Source: Opisthorchis felineus (taxonomy: Eukaryota > Platyhelminthes > Trematoda > Opisthorchiida > Opisthorchiidae). From it: a stretch of DNA of 64,000 nt. Position numbers and translations under genes: made by a program. The stretch spans positions 626,850 to 690,849 of the forward strand of contig SJOL01008829.1 in assembly GCA_004794785.1 (NCBI GenBank). Reading direction: 5' to 3'. This document shows positions 13,001-28,000 of the stretch, in pieces. The notes beneath the pieces are model-generated. The model saw nothing but the letters and a program-made list of their open reading frames with translations, did not search any database and had not been told where the DNA came from. Numbering within the stretch: position 1 is the stretch's first letter; each line of letters starts with the position of its first letter.

Positions 13001-16000
13001 AACTTCTGCATGGAAGGCAGGATGTATCTTTGTTTCAGACGAATGCTCTAAGCACAAGCAAAAAAGAAGGCCAAATAAGGCCCTTTTCCTCTTGCACATG
13101 AGATTTATCTGGTCTTGCTGACTGAGTTGGCTCCAAGTCTCCCCTGAAAATCGGTGCCAAGTACGACAGTGCTCACAGTTATAACAACAAACACCATAAA
13201 TGTTAACAATACATCTCTTGGTACAATTCTTGCCTTTTATAACCTGGTGTTCTGTGAACTATATTAGACTGTGTTTCCGACACTGTTGACTTAGAAGAAA
13301 CCCTATTCCAAAGCAGTTCCATTCTAAAAGTACTAGATCATCGATGCCATCGTTTGGTGGCCAAAAGACTCCTCATCAAACGGATGGCCTATGAGCGGTT
13401 GAAACAAGTCGCAAACTCTTGCATCCTCCTCATCTCCTCCTCATAGCCTGCAACAAGAACTCCGCCTTCGTTTTTACCGAACGGTTGTCTCAGTGGCTAG
13501 ATGCGCTGGTTCACATAGTGAACGCTCCACTCATTGACAACACAAAATCCTGAGTCACACACCGAAAGATGTATCCAGCTAATACAGTACTGCGAGCCAT
13601 AGCAAAGGAAGTACTTGTCTTTGGCTGGCTGGAGGTCATGCTGTGGTGGGTAAGATCTTAAGCGCTTGAGCAACGATAAAATCCATAATCGTTAGGCTGC
13701 TGGTCCTCAACCGTCCCAGATGAACTTGGTTACTTAGGCATCTCACAATCTTTGCATATGACCTATCGGGTAGTCATCGATTCATTGCAGAGGAGTAGCG
13801 CTGTTGGTGGATTGCCGTGGTCTGCTCTCTTGAAAGAAATTTGACCAGTTGTGGAAGTTCCACGAAGCGTCACCACCGACCGGAATGCAGTGAATCCGGT
13901 GCTGTTGTGCCTTACCAATCAGTATAATAAGCAGTGCAGCTCGTGATCAAAAGATTATCTCTTTTCGCTTAAAGTTAAAAAAAATCGACGCTAAGTTCAG
14001 GCCTCATTCAAAAATATTTCTAGCGTTCAAACCAATTTACCCTACAAATGATTCTGCGTCTTCGACAAATTGCATTGAGGCATCGTCCTAAAGGGATAGT
14101 TGAAGCGTACTGGGTCTTCTCAAGACATGCTCTTTTATTGAAATGTTCATGAAAATGAGCGTATTTAGTCGCAATTCTTTGGCGAACACAGTACCGCTTG
14201 ATAGGTTTGCATTGACAGAAGGGCAAGATGCCATTAGGGTCTCATTAAATGACATTTGTGCTGAAACACTTATCCAGCCAATTTTTTTCAGATTCACTCT
14301 AGCACTGGCTTTTCTTGTCATGCCTGGTATTTTTAGGGTTCTTTGGAGCACCGTGCTCTAGGTGATATCATTGCAACCCATCTATTTGCAAACCAAGTGT
14401 ACATTCAGTGAATTACTCGTGATGTGAATGTTACCGGGAAGGAAATTCTCCAGTTAACGTACATCCACTGACAGGATATCAACGGTAGAAATATATATAT
14501 TTCATATCGCTAGCAAGAGGCAACTGTACCCAGGAAGTTGCCATCGATCCGGATTAGGCAGCGGGACCAGAAGTGACCATTTATGTTTCAGCCGATTCTC
14601 TAGTTCCACAAACACGATTTTCCGAGTTGAAACGAAATCTGATCATTTTATGTCCAAAGGACCGAAAGTACCAACCTTTATATGGTCTGCACTATATTAG
14701 CAGTTAGCAGTTAAAGCAGTCTCTTGTTGGACGGATCCTAGTTTGAATTAACACCAAACTTTTGAAAAAATCTTAATAAACAAATCAATCCACGTAAATC
14801 CAGAAGTCGGACGGTAAAATGTGTTTCCCTATTGTCCCACAAACTTTTTTCCAGGCCTACTCAAGTATGACTATCTTCTGCGTAATTTCGATCAGCCTGT
14901 GATGTTACGCAAATGGGAAGTAGCCAACGATAACCACAAATATGTGATCAAGCAGTTCAAAACTATGCAAACCAATTTCCGCTTCATTGTGGACATTCCA
15001 TTTTGGGAAGTAGAAGAGTTTCTCTTCCTGGTATGTCAGTACCTCTCTTCATCTCAGATCGTTCCAGGCCAAGAAATACAATATGACATCACAATACTAC
15101 AGCTACGTATTCACGGATTGGGTAGGTTTTGGTGTGAGAATTGCAATGACCCATTTGTGAACAGGATATTCAACTTGTGGACTCGCAAGCATTCAACGTA
15201 GTTGAAGGGGCGAATATCACTACTTTCTCCATTCTACGCCCGACAGGAGATGAAGGCTACGGCATTCGCGCGCTGTTGGATGACGTACGACTTTCAGCGA
15301 TACACGACGAAAGATTTGCGCGTGGCAGCACACCGAAACGTATCAGTGCGGTGAGTTAGCAGGCTAAGAATCGGAGGACTGTGCTATCTGCTATCTTTAA
15401 AACCGTATAATTATGTTACACTGGCTTCTTTTCTGAAATACGCGATATGTATTCACTTATTCGTTGCAGTCTGCAATTTCAAGAGTACAGTGGATAAAGT
15501 GCGAGTAATACGATAGCTTATGGAGAAGCATAGTAGCGTTTACCTTGAAACTCCTGTGAACAGTCGCCCCACATGTGCACCATGGAGCATAAAACCCTTC
15601 CAAAATAATGCAAACAGAATTGTCTGACTGGTTATTGTAGCTGACCGATTTTTATTCAGTATTATGAAACAACCATTGCAATACTGCTATATGAAGGAAA
15701 TAGTAGGATTTCAACGATATCGGGATTTCCCCTAAACGTAACCGCTTCCAGTATGTGGCTGGGTATTCTTAGCATCATCATGCCCAGAAGATGACCAATC
15801 GATCGGTTGCTGCTATTATTCTGGTTGTGCAGACGGTTCTGGGTAGTGCTTTGGTATCTATGCCCCATCCTTAGGCTAACGGTCGCAAAACAAGCTTGAA
15901 AACATCAAGCAAGGAAAAGCCTTGTTTCACTTTTCGAAGTTAGCCCGGATGGCAGCACTACCATCATTGTTTGAACAGCGAAAAAGCGAAGTTACATTGT

Positions 16001-19000
16001 GTATGTGACGGAAGGTATGTGTGGTCATATTTCATTCAATCTTCCTGGTACTAAATTTAAAGAAGTCGGGTTCGGCAAAGCAAACAAAGGTAAAACAAAA
16101 GCCGAAAAAATGTTTCCAATGATTCACTAGCAGGGCTTTACTTTGGTGTACTCTAACATAGTTCCAGATCTTCAATCGAATGACCTATAACGCATTATAT
16201 TTCCCATGTGAACTCATCGGTTTTCATAACTAAATGTTTTGCGGTCAGAATTGACCACAGTCAGTCGTATATGAATGGTAGATTTCTCAGTTTTGTATTG
16301 TAGAATCAGACTTATATTGACCCCTCAGTCCACATAAGGTTATTGTAGATATGATCGTTCACCTAAGCGTTACCTTAATTCGTCACCAATAACCGCATTT
16401 CACTACGGAATCAATCATATTTATATCGTTCATCATATCGGTTTGATTTCAGCATTCTGCTAAGTTGAGTGGTAAGGCGTTTGCGAAGTATACTGATAAA
16501 AATCTATGGCATAATCTATAAATATTTGCGCGAATTTCTAAAGCTTTTTCGCTGTTCCTTCATTTTCACGATGGTCGTCCTCCAACGATACATTCTCGTT
16601 AAATATAGATTCCCTTAACTAGGTGATAAATGACAATAGGCTGGGTAAAAATGATTAATTTAGGCTGTCTTATTGTGGAGACATGTTCACGTGGCTGCCG
16701 CCACTGCAGCCTATCCTTAACAAACGTAGACAACAGACAAGACAGTATCCCCGACATCGATACCAGCACTCAGCCTGTGCGATAATGCTCTAATCAGTTT
16801 TTTGTTCGTTGATCAAGTGTCGCCAACCTGGATACTGTCTTTTTAATTTCACCGAATTCGTGGTAGGCGCCTCCTAGTACATGCCACGTAGTTTGATTGG
16901 CTACCCTCTTGCTTAACACAAGGATGACCACGTCATCGCTTATGGCGAAAAGCGTTTTTGGACGGAAATATATCCCAAACTTTGCGTTCTTCTAAAACTG
17001 TTCTGACATTTATTCTTTGTTTGGTTGCATATTTCTGAAAAAATCAAATGTGCGTATAGCTCACTGTTTAACTTGGACATTGGCTTGCATAAAATACACC
17101 CTGCTACGATCAAACGAGGTCATTAATCGACATCCGACACTTTGTAAATTAATGTAAACAGGTATCTTAAGCGCTGTACCATCATGGATCAAATTGGTGA
17201 TGCTAAGACTCGTTTTTGTCCACAATGCTACCATTAGCAGCCCAAGATCAAACGACCAGACAATACAGTACTAACCAGGTCTCGGATGTTGAATTGAATC
17301 GGTACGTCCTTTCATAAGACTTGCACCCATAATATTGATCAGTAAAGGGATTTCATCCATCTTATTATTTGTATGAATCGTTTTGTCTGACACGTAGGTG
17401 AGCTGTAGATCAGCAGTCAAAATAGTTGTGTCATGCAATCGTGATGCCGCTAGCAGAACAGCATGGTTCGATTGCGGTGGCATCCCACGAGAGGTGTTCC
17501 TGTATCTTCTTAACAGCCGCCAAGAGGGTGAGCGATAAGCAACCGCTCATGTGTAACCAAGGCGAACTGCGCAACACATGCCGCCTACTTCCCAACATGC
17601 TGTAGAGGTGCCACTCATAAGTCAACTGTTGATCATCTATTTAAAAAAAACTGAGTTGATGTTCATGTTGCAAACAACTTTATGCAAGCACTCCTGCCGT
17701 GTTAATTCCTCACCTCCATTTATGCCTTCGCAGGTTGTAAGGGGAAGCTTTTGGCCCTAATGTTGTCAGGCTGTGAACTATGGTGCTAATAGCTCAAAGT
17801 TGTGCTGCACGTTTACTTGTTATTGTGTCATGCTGTCAGGGATAAGCCGGTTGGTAACGGCTTGTTTCCGCACCGAAAGATTGCTGCATTAGACCTGTCA
17901 TTAGTTGGAAACAGTATTTGATCAAGTTTGTACCCAGGATGACGGCGGCATTTTGGCCACCTTGATGTCATTCTTATGCATGTGACGCCTGACACTAGTC
18001 GATTAAAATGAGCATAAAAACTGTAGAAGTGAAATGAATTGGACAATTTTTGGCAAGATTTCGGTTATCCTCATGTTCCTCTCAGTTTTCTTCACGTAAT
18101 TAATTACTTCCGACTCACTCCGAAACACAGTTTTTATAGCTGGCCTTGATTAGTCTTAAGAAGCGCGGATAAGTATGTATAGTTCCTCAGTTATGGCTTA
18201 ATTTTGTCAACAGGGTGACATCTGACTTCACAAATTTCATCTTATTGCGCACAATGATGATTCGTTTGATATGTAGTACTTGATATATACTCTATAGGAG
18301 GTTCTTGCTTAGGTCAGGTTCCTGGTCATATTTGGCCGCAAAGTTCAAAGTAGGACTGACTTTTTTCTTTTTGTACCAATGTTATTATCTATAGATCGGC
18401 CTTTGCATCGATAGCTTCCAATACCCCTCGATTACTGTGGCCTATTTAGATATACCCAGTCCTCCAATTTTTGGCAGGTAATAACATATAGTTTGGTACT
18501 CATTTGACTGATTTAGAACACGTCCTTCAGACGCACCCTTTGGAAATTTTCTTCTGGTAATGCTGTTTTACTGCTGTCACCGCCATCAGCATTGTTGCCG
18601 TTGTTGCTCCTGCTGCTTTTGCAACCTTTTCAGCTCTTTTGTACGGGGTTTGCTTTTTTCTGCGCAAATACTACCAGTGGTTCCATTTCACTGCAAGCTC
18701 CACTCTTCCCTTGCTTGCTACTGATAGGTTTTTGATAAGCTAGTCACGAATAGCCTCGTTTCTTTTGCTGGTTTTGCTTCTGAAAGGCCCAAAGCAAACA
18801 ACTTTAGGGGATATTTACAAAACGCCGTTGATATTTCAGCCAAATTACATTCTGTAGCGAGAAAGCTGCTCATCATCTTTTCCATCGGGAACTGTGGTAA
18901 CGAGGAAGTTTGAATAGTAATGGTTTATGTCCGACTCATTCCTTTTCTCACTAAGGTGGGTTACCTTTGCTCTACCAATCAGTAGTACTTCCAGGACCGC

Positions 19001-22000
19001 CTGATGGGTCCCGCATATGATATGAAATTACAAGAAAACGTCTCCACGCCACATATAGCCATACATCGATACACATCACGGTGTGTGCATCGCCAACTCC
19101 AGACTTCGTTGCCGAAACCTGCGAATCGGTCATGCTCCGAGCGTGCTTTTTGTTCACAGGATCAAAACAACGAGATGACCGCCTGGAGGATCAGGTTCCA
19201 GGTTGCCAAAACCAGTCCGAGAGTGTGCAAAAGATTACTCAGGTTTATTCTCGAAGATAGGATACGAATACGAGCGTTGTAGCTTCACGGCAATTTCAGC
19301 CTCGAGTCCACTATCGTCCTTAATGGCACCGAAGAAACTAATGCCCAAGTTTCAGGGGCACGTACCCGAACTGTTTCAGAATAGCATAGCACATAAAATG
19401 GTGAATCCCTCCACATCACCTACGTTGCTGACTAAGAAATCGGATAGGACTTATCGGTTTTGTGTGGATTTTCGCGAACCGAACAAAAGGTATTTTTCCC
19501 GCGATAGTAACGGAGGAAGTTTCATGCGACCAATACGGTTTTGTTAACTAATACGCTGACAATAAACGGTTTCCTATGGCTAGGTACCATTGGAGTGAAA
19601 GTGCCCTCTGCATTACTGGGTAGCAGTGCCATTTTTTGGTTGTGCAAGGTCTGGCAACATTCCGGTGACTTGTGCGTCAACTTTTCAATGGACTAGTAGG
19701 CCTTATTGCTTCCGGAGACGATAGTGCTGTGCACGCTGAAACAGAGCGCAAGCATACAGGAACCTTTAAAGAAATGTACCAGATAAAATGGTAGACCGAA
19801 CAGGCGACATCCAAAAACGTCACTTATTCTGCCAATCTCTTGATCACGTAGTTGTTAACGCTCCCAGAGAAATTCAGAGCATTGAAAAGAATCCCACCGT
19901 AAACTCCAGAAGACAGCTGAAGTCGTTCTTGGGTCCTGTAATACGCGGCTTGAAATTTGTCATGATTTTCCGAGAAGTCACTTCCATCATTCTTATTATT
20001 CCAGATGTATATAGTTTGAGTGAACCCCAGAGGTAGATAGAAGCCAAAACATAGTATTGTATTCGACCCAAAATACCACAGCCAAACGAAGTTTTTTGCT
20101 GCAGCTTCCAGGAATAATCTGAAATACAATCCAAGTGCTGATGGCAACGAAGTGGAGATATTCCGCAACCAGAAAAAGAATTTCGCAATAATTCGGGCGT
20201 TGGAAGTGGAATGAGGCAATCTCATTGTCACAAAATTCATGAAAAACCTGCAGTCTTATTTTTGATATCCAAGGACGAAAGTTAACGACTGGACAGACTG
20301 ACAACAAGGTCTTAGGAATCCAAATTCACGCTGCAGTAAGCCAAAGGACAGGACAACATTAGGTCGCAATGAGTATTCTGACCTGATCAAGAAAGTTTTT
20401 TCACACTGCTTGTTGTCCCGGCAACTAATCAAGTTCCAAATCAAGGCCACGACCATCGTCGTTTAAGGTGCAGAAGTCCAACAGGATGTGAAGTGGACTG
20501 TCAAAAAATGGGAATGCTAATGGGCAAGTTAGATGTTCAGAAAAGATTGGAAACCCAAAAAGTGTCTCGCGTGCCGATGGGACACTGGGATCAACTACCG
20601 TAGATAACGTGCCGCTTAATGCACATGGACAGTGACTGCATATGTCATCTATCGAGGAGCTCATGGTCTGACTGTAACTAGATAAAATATCAAATGAGAT
20701 TGCATTCTGTAAGTGGAGAAAAGCTATGCTGAACAGCCGACAAGCAGATTCACTTACTGGACGGAATCTCAAATGAGGATCTCAAAATCTCCTCTTCATC
20801 ACTAGTTATTCGCATTTCCAAGAAAACAAATACTCGGCGAGCTAACCACCACCGATTCAGTCAATCAAGACTGACCGACCAAAATAGCAATGACGGATGG
20901 ATGTGTTGGGTTCTATAGGTTCATCGAAGTAATAGTGTATCACTATACGTGACTAGCAGAGCAAGCCGTGACTAGCTGTGATGCTTCTAAACTGACGTGT
21001 GTCTTCATCGTACGATAAATTTATTACCCATTAGGATCCATGTGTTGCACCAAGGTCAGACGAAGTGCCTCCGCATATGGGGGATCGACACAATGAATAC
21101 ATCCTCATATCGTCCAGAAGCCAGCGTGACTATAGAGAGGCTGAATCCCACTGATAAAGTGAATCAGTGATTCCATTACTGACTATGAAGAAAAGCCACC
21201 AGACCTGATTTTGTGTTATGGGATTACGAAGAATTCCTCCACCCGTATGTCACCAATAAATAGGGTCTATGTGAGTACGTAAACCAGAATAAACTGGTGG
21301 GTTCATTTAGAGTATTGAATAAGTGAGACGCAAATTCAAAATGGATCAGTGACCGGAAAAAGGCTGTATCATTAAAGGCATGCCACGGCAATAATAACCC
21401 AAAGGTTTCAGAGAAATAACAAAGGAATGGCGTCGGACCTAGGGAGTCTAACCATTGCAGAGGGAACTAGCATGACCGGAAATGTTAAAAGGAAAACTGT
21501 TTCGAGAGTTTCGTCGCCAGGGTGCCTAATAAGCCGTCTGAGATTTCACACCAAAGAACTGGTGACATCAGGAGTCGAGCTAATTCACATACTCCACAGT
21601 CTGACACTTCGGTGAGCGAAATGTCTGACAGACAAGTCCGACGTCCGGTGGAAATGCGGTGAAAAGTGAACAGAAAATGCACACCACACGGGTGGCATTA
21701 TCAGTTGCTGAGCTGCTAAGATTTTGTGCTTATATTTAGACCAGCTTGTTAGTCCCCGGTTCTACTATTCGCAGTAAACAGCTGATCCGGTAGGCGGTCT
21801 TCTCATTACAGCATTACAGCTGTTATGAGCATAGCCGATAAATCAGATACTGATTTTCCATATGGTACAATTCATCCATCCGTTTTATCGACAGGCATTT
21901 CAACACTGAAAAATACTTTCCGCAACACGATGTGCGGTGACAATAGCATTCTAGTGCACGGCGATTTCATCACCTATCAGAATACCCTGTATGAGATGTT

Positions 22001-25000
22001 GCGCATGGGTTCGTGGGCACCAAATGAGCCTACTCCATTGCAGTTATGGGATTTATTGAAACAAGTGGTCGAAGGAAATGTCCAGGGCTATTTTACTCAT
22101 ATCTTTTTATGATTGCGTTTGACCAAGCTGATTCGAAAATCTCCTGATGTGCACTAGAAATGTAAGTGGTCAGCAAATAATTTCAAGTCCGTAAGCTCCA
22201 CCAGCTACAAAACTGATCTTTGATTGAAGGACCGTTAAGCCACAAATTGTATGAGGACACAGCCTGATTCTCAGGCGAACACTGATCATTGCTCACTGAA
22301 GTTGTGAATGAAAAATTAATATGATTATGCCTCTTCACTTTTGTTTATTAACCGTCATGATTTTACCTGTTACATTGTTCATACAATTGTTTATATACAA
22401 TTACTGTGTTAGTAAAGACCATTTGGTTCAAGAAATGGCACGCCAACACTTCATGAAAGTTCGTGTTACTGATTCCTTATCACGCATTTATTCGAATGGT
22501 GCCAAAGAAAAATGGTAAAAGAACGAACCTCTTTAAAAAAAACAGAAAAATATACTCAGACGGTGATATGTACCAGTAATTGGAGCAACCCCTTGGTAAT
22601 CTCAGCAGAGTTTAAAGCGACATTTTGCTCGGTGTACCCAAACACGCACTGTGAACCAAGGCATTGGCTGCTTTTTGCGACCTGAGTACGACGTGAGAAA
22701 ATCTCAGGAGGTTAGATAAACCGCTTGACCAATTATCAGATTGACGTTGAATTCAGAGTTCGAAAGTCTGCATGGAAGCTAACCTTCTTAAAGTATAATA
22801 TGCTGCTTTACTCAAGTATCATTCTGTGCACTGCACAGCTCATTTATCATTATTGAGGATCACCAGCAGCGCACATTCCACCAAACTCCAGGGAGTTTCG
22901 AACCTTCGACCTCCAGGCCGTTCGGCCACTGACGGCTGAGCAGCACTGAGATTAACTCGCAAATGAACAGTGCTTCAGCATAGCTAGTTTTCACTTATAG
23001 GCCCAAATTTCAATTGAAAATGTCCAAATGTTCTCATCTCTATGTAGCTCATTGGAAGAATAGTTTCACAAGAAACTTCCGTCTGAGAAGTCGTCACTCG
23101 AGGAGCCAGCCAACACGTGATCATGTGCTATGGATTCCGTGACTGAAGGATGAGTGGCGCTATATCCTGTAGAAGTGCAAGTCCGTCACACTGCTCATCG
23201 GCCTCGTAGTCGAAAGGTTAGGTGTTCAAACTACTAACCGGGAGGTCGTGGATTCGAACTCTCTAGAGTTTGGTGAGATACCGCTGATGAATCCTAATAA
23301 GGATGAAACAGCTCTATAATGCTTCTTAGCTTTTCAGCATAGATCGGCTCGACTTACATGATGAAATCTCAAGTGAAACTATGAAATCGGTCAAAATAAC
23401 ACAGCAGTGGTAACTCTGCTGTGAAAAAGACGACTAAAGCCGATACTATCTGAATGATTTCCATCGTCAAAGAGTCCAGGATCATATAGTATGAGTGAAT
23501 TTTATATCTCCTTGGAACTGCAATGAGGCTGGCATTTTAGTGTTTAGGAAACACTAACCACTTACTTCTCACACTTCCTCACCTCTTAGGTCAAACTGAC
23601 AAGCCAGGTCGTCTGAAAAATAACGAGACAGGTCAACTGAATCCTGAACGAGCCTATAATAGTGATAAGGGGACACTTGTAGTGAACCTGCAAGCACACC
23701 ATAGATCCTGAAAACTGATCTCCATTTACAGCGTATGACCTAACCTAGTTAACTCAGATGCTGAGCTGCTGACGACCACTGCATCATTGAATGATTAGTC
23801 ATAAGTTTGGCGGATTCAAATTTGTTTTTATTCTATTCAGTTTCTATCAGGCCCATGAATCATTTGAATTTACGTCGAAATTTGAACAAGTATTCATGTT
23901 ATTCACTCTGCTTTGTAGACTCAGTCGGCCCTGCTGTACGATGGTTTGAGCTTACTGGCCTTGGGACTTTTGTCGAGGGCTCGGACGTCTGACATTGCGC
24001 CTCCAACAGATTTGACTTGTTCGAGCAGCCGTGGGTGGAGTCCAGGAATTAGTTTAATGAATGATATAAAGGCCGTGAGTTTCTCATCTTAGATAAAATT
24101 ATTGTGAACTGTTTGCCGATGACTGTCTGGAATTAAACGCTAGTTGATGCCAGTCCCTCCTCAATAACTATGTGGTCTTTCTAGAATATTCTTGAAAATT
24201 TGTGAGCACGCACAGTGGAGACCATACATAAGTGTTCCTCTCCCTGACGGGCAGTTTTTAACACCGAAGAATGAACTGATTTCATGTCCATAAACTCCAG
24301 CCGTAGGGTACCCTCCAATGAAAAATTCTTCCTCAGGAACGTGCGTCACGAAGATCACCGTTGCCAGAATGATCTCATGGCTGGTGGTCCCCAGAGAAGG
24401 AGAGGGATTTTTTGCCTTCGACGGTCCCAGGAAAACCGCACGAAGCCAGTGTGATACCCTGATCTTACAAACTACTTTCGAACAAATCACACGTTCGAGG
24501 AAGAAACACTTAGGTTGCATCAGACTGTTTTGCAATGCGAGCAACCCTAGATGAAAGAGCACAATTGGATAGACAAGTTTCGGAGCCGCACTCCTACTAC
24601 TGCCTACTGCGTGCTACAATACTTCAATAGATTTCATTTAACACTGGGAGTTCCATTTAGTAAGTCTGCTTCGAGACAAAGTTCAGACATTCTGAGTGGC
24701 ATCAGTGCTTCCAATTCGTGTGCTGTGAGAAATTATCGGCCAGTCAGTTTACCTGTTTGGAAAAAATGTCGTTAGCGTGTTGAAATTAATTATGTCGAAG
24801 CTCAACCAGCGCATATTACACAAGCTGACGTACATTTCGTTCCGATACTTTCTCCTGACGTCACACAACCAATGAATTTGAAACCTACAAATATGTGGAT
24901 CGATACCGAATAAATGCAGCCCAAAAAACATGGAACAACGATATTGGTTAGCTTGGGATTGAACAACTGGACAAAGGTCACCAATAGGATGACCTTGGGA

Positions 25001-28000
25001 TGAAGACAGGGCAGAAATACCACTGGTGTGTGTTTGTGTGGACGTGGGCATGAGTTTGTGTGCGTGACCCTATCCGTGCCACCGAAACCCATGATGCAAC
25101 CCAGACGCAAGTTCAAGAGCATACATAATGCCATATCCATGCACACAGACAACCATTGCTTCTGACCTGTCTGTATTCTGAAACCGTCCCATTGGTGACC
25201 TTGGCCTAGCTGTTCAATCCGGTGCTGGCCGGTAGTTTTATTCTATTTTCTTGGAGTTTAATTTATTCTGTATTCGTCCGTATATTTGTCATTTTTACTC
25301 CATGATTAAAGGACCCGAGAAGAAACTATCGAAACTATGTGTTCATCAAACCTTGTATCTTTTGCGAGTGAGTCGGAACTTTAGGTCTCCTAACTAATAA
25401 ATAGTAGCAGTTATTAAGAACCACATTTTGAGGTAACGCGTTCCCGGTGCATCATGCCACTGTGTTATTCTTTGTAATCATGAACTATACAGTTACATTC
25501 GACTTGGTTTGTTACCTACTCTAAGCGATATGGCAACTGCTGAGCTACTCAACATGTTTTAGAGACAAACCATTTTCTGAGAAAGTTAGATCGTGTCCAT
25601 GTGTTAATTTCTACAATTCTTCTTTCTAGTGCTAGCCACATCACGCTCGGTCGTGGCTGATCACGGCCTATTCTAAGGGTGAATCAAAAGAGGTGAAGTC
25701 GCTTTTTTGAAAAAGTGGATTGCTAAAACCCCTGAAAATGATGTGAATAGACAAAAAACGAAAGCGCTCGGTTAATTCTTGAGCTAATTCATTCCGCTCA
25801 TTCACAACAGCTGAAGAGGTTCCCAGTGCGCAAACGTAAACTCCTAACGAAACGAAACCATAGACTTTTATGGAAGGGTTTGTCGGAAAACCAGAAAGCC
25901 TGATTCAACTTACGACAGCTTTCTGAGCCTGTTGTGTTCCGCATTTATTTACTGTGGAGCGATTCATACTGAATTCACTGTGAGGAACTTGCCATGTGTA
26001 TGCAGTCCCCTTCCCCATCGCTCTTGTGGAACATCTTACATATATCCTAGTAGCTGGGTGGCTGGCTACTAAATCGCCCAGATCGATCGATAGCCCACTG
26101 ATTCAGCCGGATCTATTCACAATCCATCAAGCTGTTCAGAACCGGAGGACGAGGTTCAGTCAGGACAGCACAGTTGAGTGGTCAATATTCTCAGTGTTTC
26201 ACGGGACATGGAGAATACCACCAAGGACGTTGAAAAAGCAACGGTATACTGAGACGTGCTGTTTTATTGTGGGTTCACGAGACTGGTGCCAGTTAATTGG
26301 CATCGCCTGTTGCAGACCATTTTCGGAAGATGTAAAGAGGCAGGAAAATGCTTGTTCAATTATAACCTTTCAAAACCTCCGAAGAATCATGTGTTTCGTC
26401 CTTGGGGTACTGCATGTTAGGAGCCATACCGTAAGGAGGGAGCACCGTATAGATTTTATAGTTTTATCAGTCTATTTTTTATCAGTCCTTTTTTGACGGG
26501 CCAGTTCGACTGGTTACTAACTGGCCCCAATAGGATTCTTTAAAGTAGGACACTATGGTTAAGTTAATCCGGGAAGCGTGTGCATATCTGTCATTAGATC
26601 CTGGCTGAGCAAATCAGTTTCATCTGTACGGAGGGATATACCAAACATTCAAAGCTACAAAGGCTATGCTCGTAGCGCTGAATCCTCCGGATTGTTTTCT
26701 GCCAAGCTACTTGAAGGTAAAACCAGGCACCGGAAGAATGTGATAACTGTGTAACCGCTTATGTTGGTCCGATCAACCGAAGGCGCACTCACGTAATCTC
26801 AGCTTCGTAATTAACACTGACATTCATGGATAGCAAACAGCTTTACCAATATGTTGAGATATACTCATGTCCATAGATGACGTGATAATCACATTTGTCA
26901 AAGTTCAACCCCTTGACAATGGCTTTTCCAAAGAAAGGATGCTTTGGTTTCACAGAATGTACTCCACCTTGCAGACTCTAAACAAATTAGTATAATAAGC
27001 CTTTTCGATGCCATGCAAATCTGCAAGCTTGTATGGGATAGAGCTAGTTTATGTTCGCAAATGAGTCGTTCCTCGAAACTCATTGAGTGACTGACCCATG
27101 AGCATATAACCATCGCTAGCCAATGGAGCACTTTCCACCAGCATACGATGTCTCAAAGCTGCACGCAGCCAAACCATCTAGCTAATCGGTGCTATATATA
27201 TCTCCTTCCACACAAACACTGCAGCCGCTGAAAGAGGAGTAAAGTTTTCATCAGAGAAAGCTCTCACGTGCCGCCAATCGATAATCCGGGATCTAGCAAT
27301 CGAAAATCGGAGAAATCGGAGAAATCGGAGAATATAGTGAACGGATCTATTCGTCCTTTTGATGATATGAGTTTTCTTTATGGCTTCGCATGATACTGAA
27401 TTGACACAAGCGCAATAATAAGAGGTAGTATCCTACTAGAGAATTACGGACGATTGGTGTGTCCCAAAGAAGGAATGGAAAACGGGGCTCGAAATTGGAC
27501 GGCACAAATCGAAATTGCCACTTTCGTTAAGAATGAATGTTTAGGCCGTTGCAACCGTGCTAGTTTTGATGAGGCCTCTTCATGTACCTACACGCATAAA
27601 TAATGTGAGGGCTTAGGGCAATAGTAAGTGGTAACACAAGTGGCCAGCAAGATCTCTCAATAAAATCGTTTTACAAATTGAGAAGCCATTAATGGTTCAG
27701 TGTTAGAGGCACTGACCTAGGGGTTTGGTAGACCATAACCAGGTTAGCTGATTAACTGTGAGCTTCACTCGAGAGGTACGTGCAAAACTTTTCTAAACTT
27801 AAACAGAAGCTCTGGAAATTCTGGACAATAGTACACTTCAGGACGAACTCAGCTTTTTCGTAAAGCATGTACAGAACTGAACGGACAAACTTTTACAAAG
27901 GAGAGAAATAGCAAAAATATCTTTCAGAGTATGTTTTTAACTCTGGTAAAAGGAGTGAGACCCACGGTTTATGAAATTTTCAAGAAATAGTTGGCAAATT

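Larger units (their letters stand above)
15703..21819 (+). other. Intron 7 (6117 bp)
   Basis: Phase-1 intron. It contains a low-complexity GTTGCTGCTG-like tract (18555-18630) and a decayed gypsy pol fragment (19380-19945). The rest is unremarkable; I see no gene. Confidence 0.75.

Noticed and set aside
15054..15121. Alternative start of exon 5 in the [11 protein letters not shown] frame
   Set aside because: It does not resemble any glutamate receptor, whereas [15 protein letters not shown] in the phase-0 reading does.
19824..20240. 138-codon minus-strand open frame
   Set aside because: Antisense to the decayed gypsy pol relic; a shadow frame.
21812..21819. Earlier acceptor for exon 8 (ITAVMSIAD)
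   Set aside because: It gives phase 2, which cannot join exon 6 or the microexon; the acceptor at 21819 gives the right phase and the family spacing YxxxTVMSIA.
25996..26496. 166-codon open frame, the longest non-receptor frame on the + strand
   Set aside because: It starts without ATG, shows no domain, signal or splice-consistent neighbours, and lies in a repeat-rich intron; length alone is compatible with chance.
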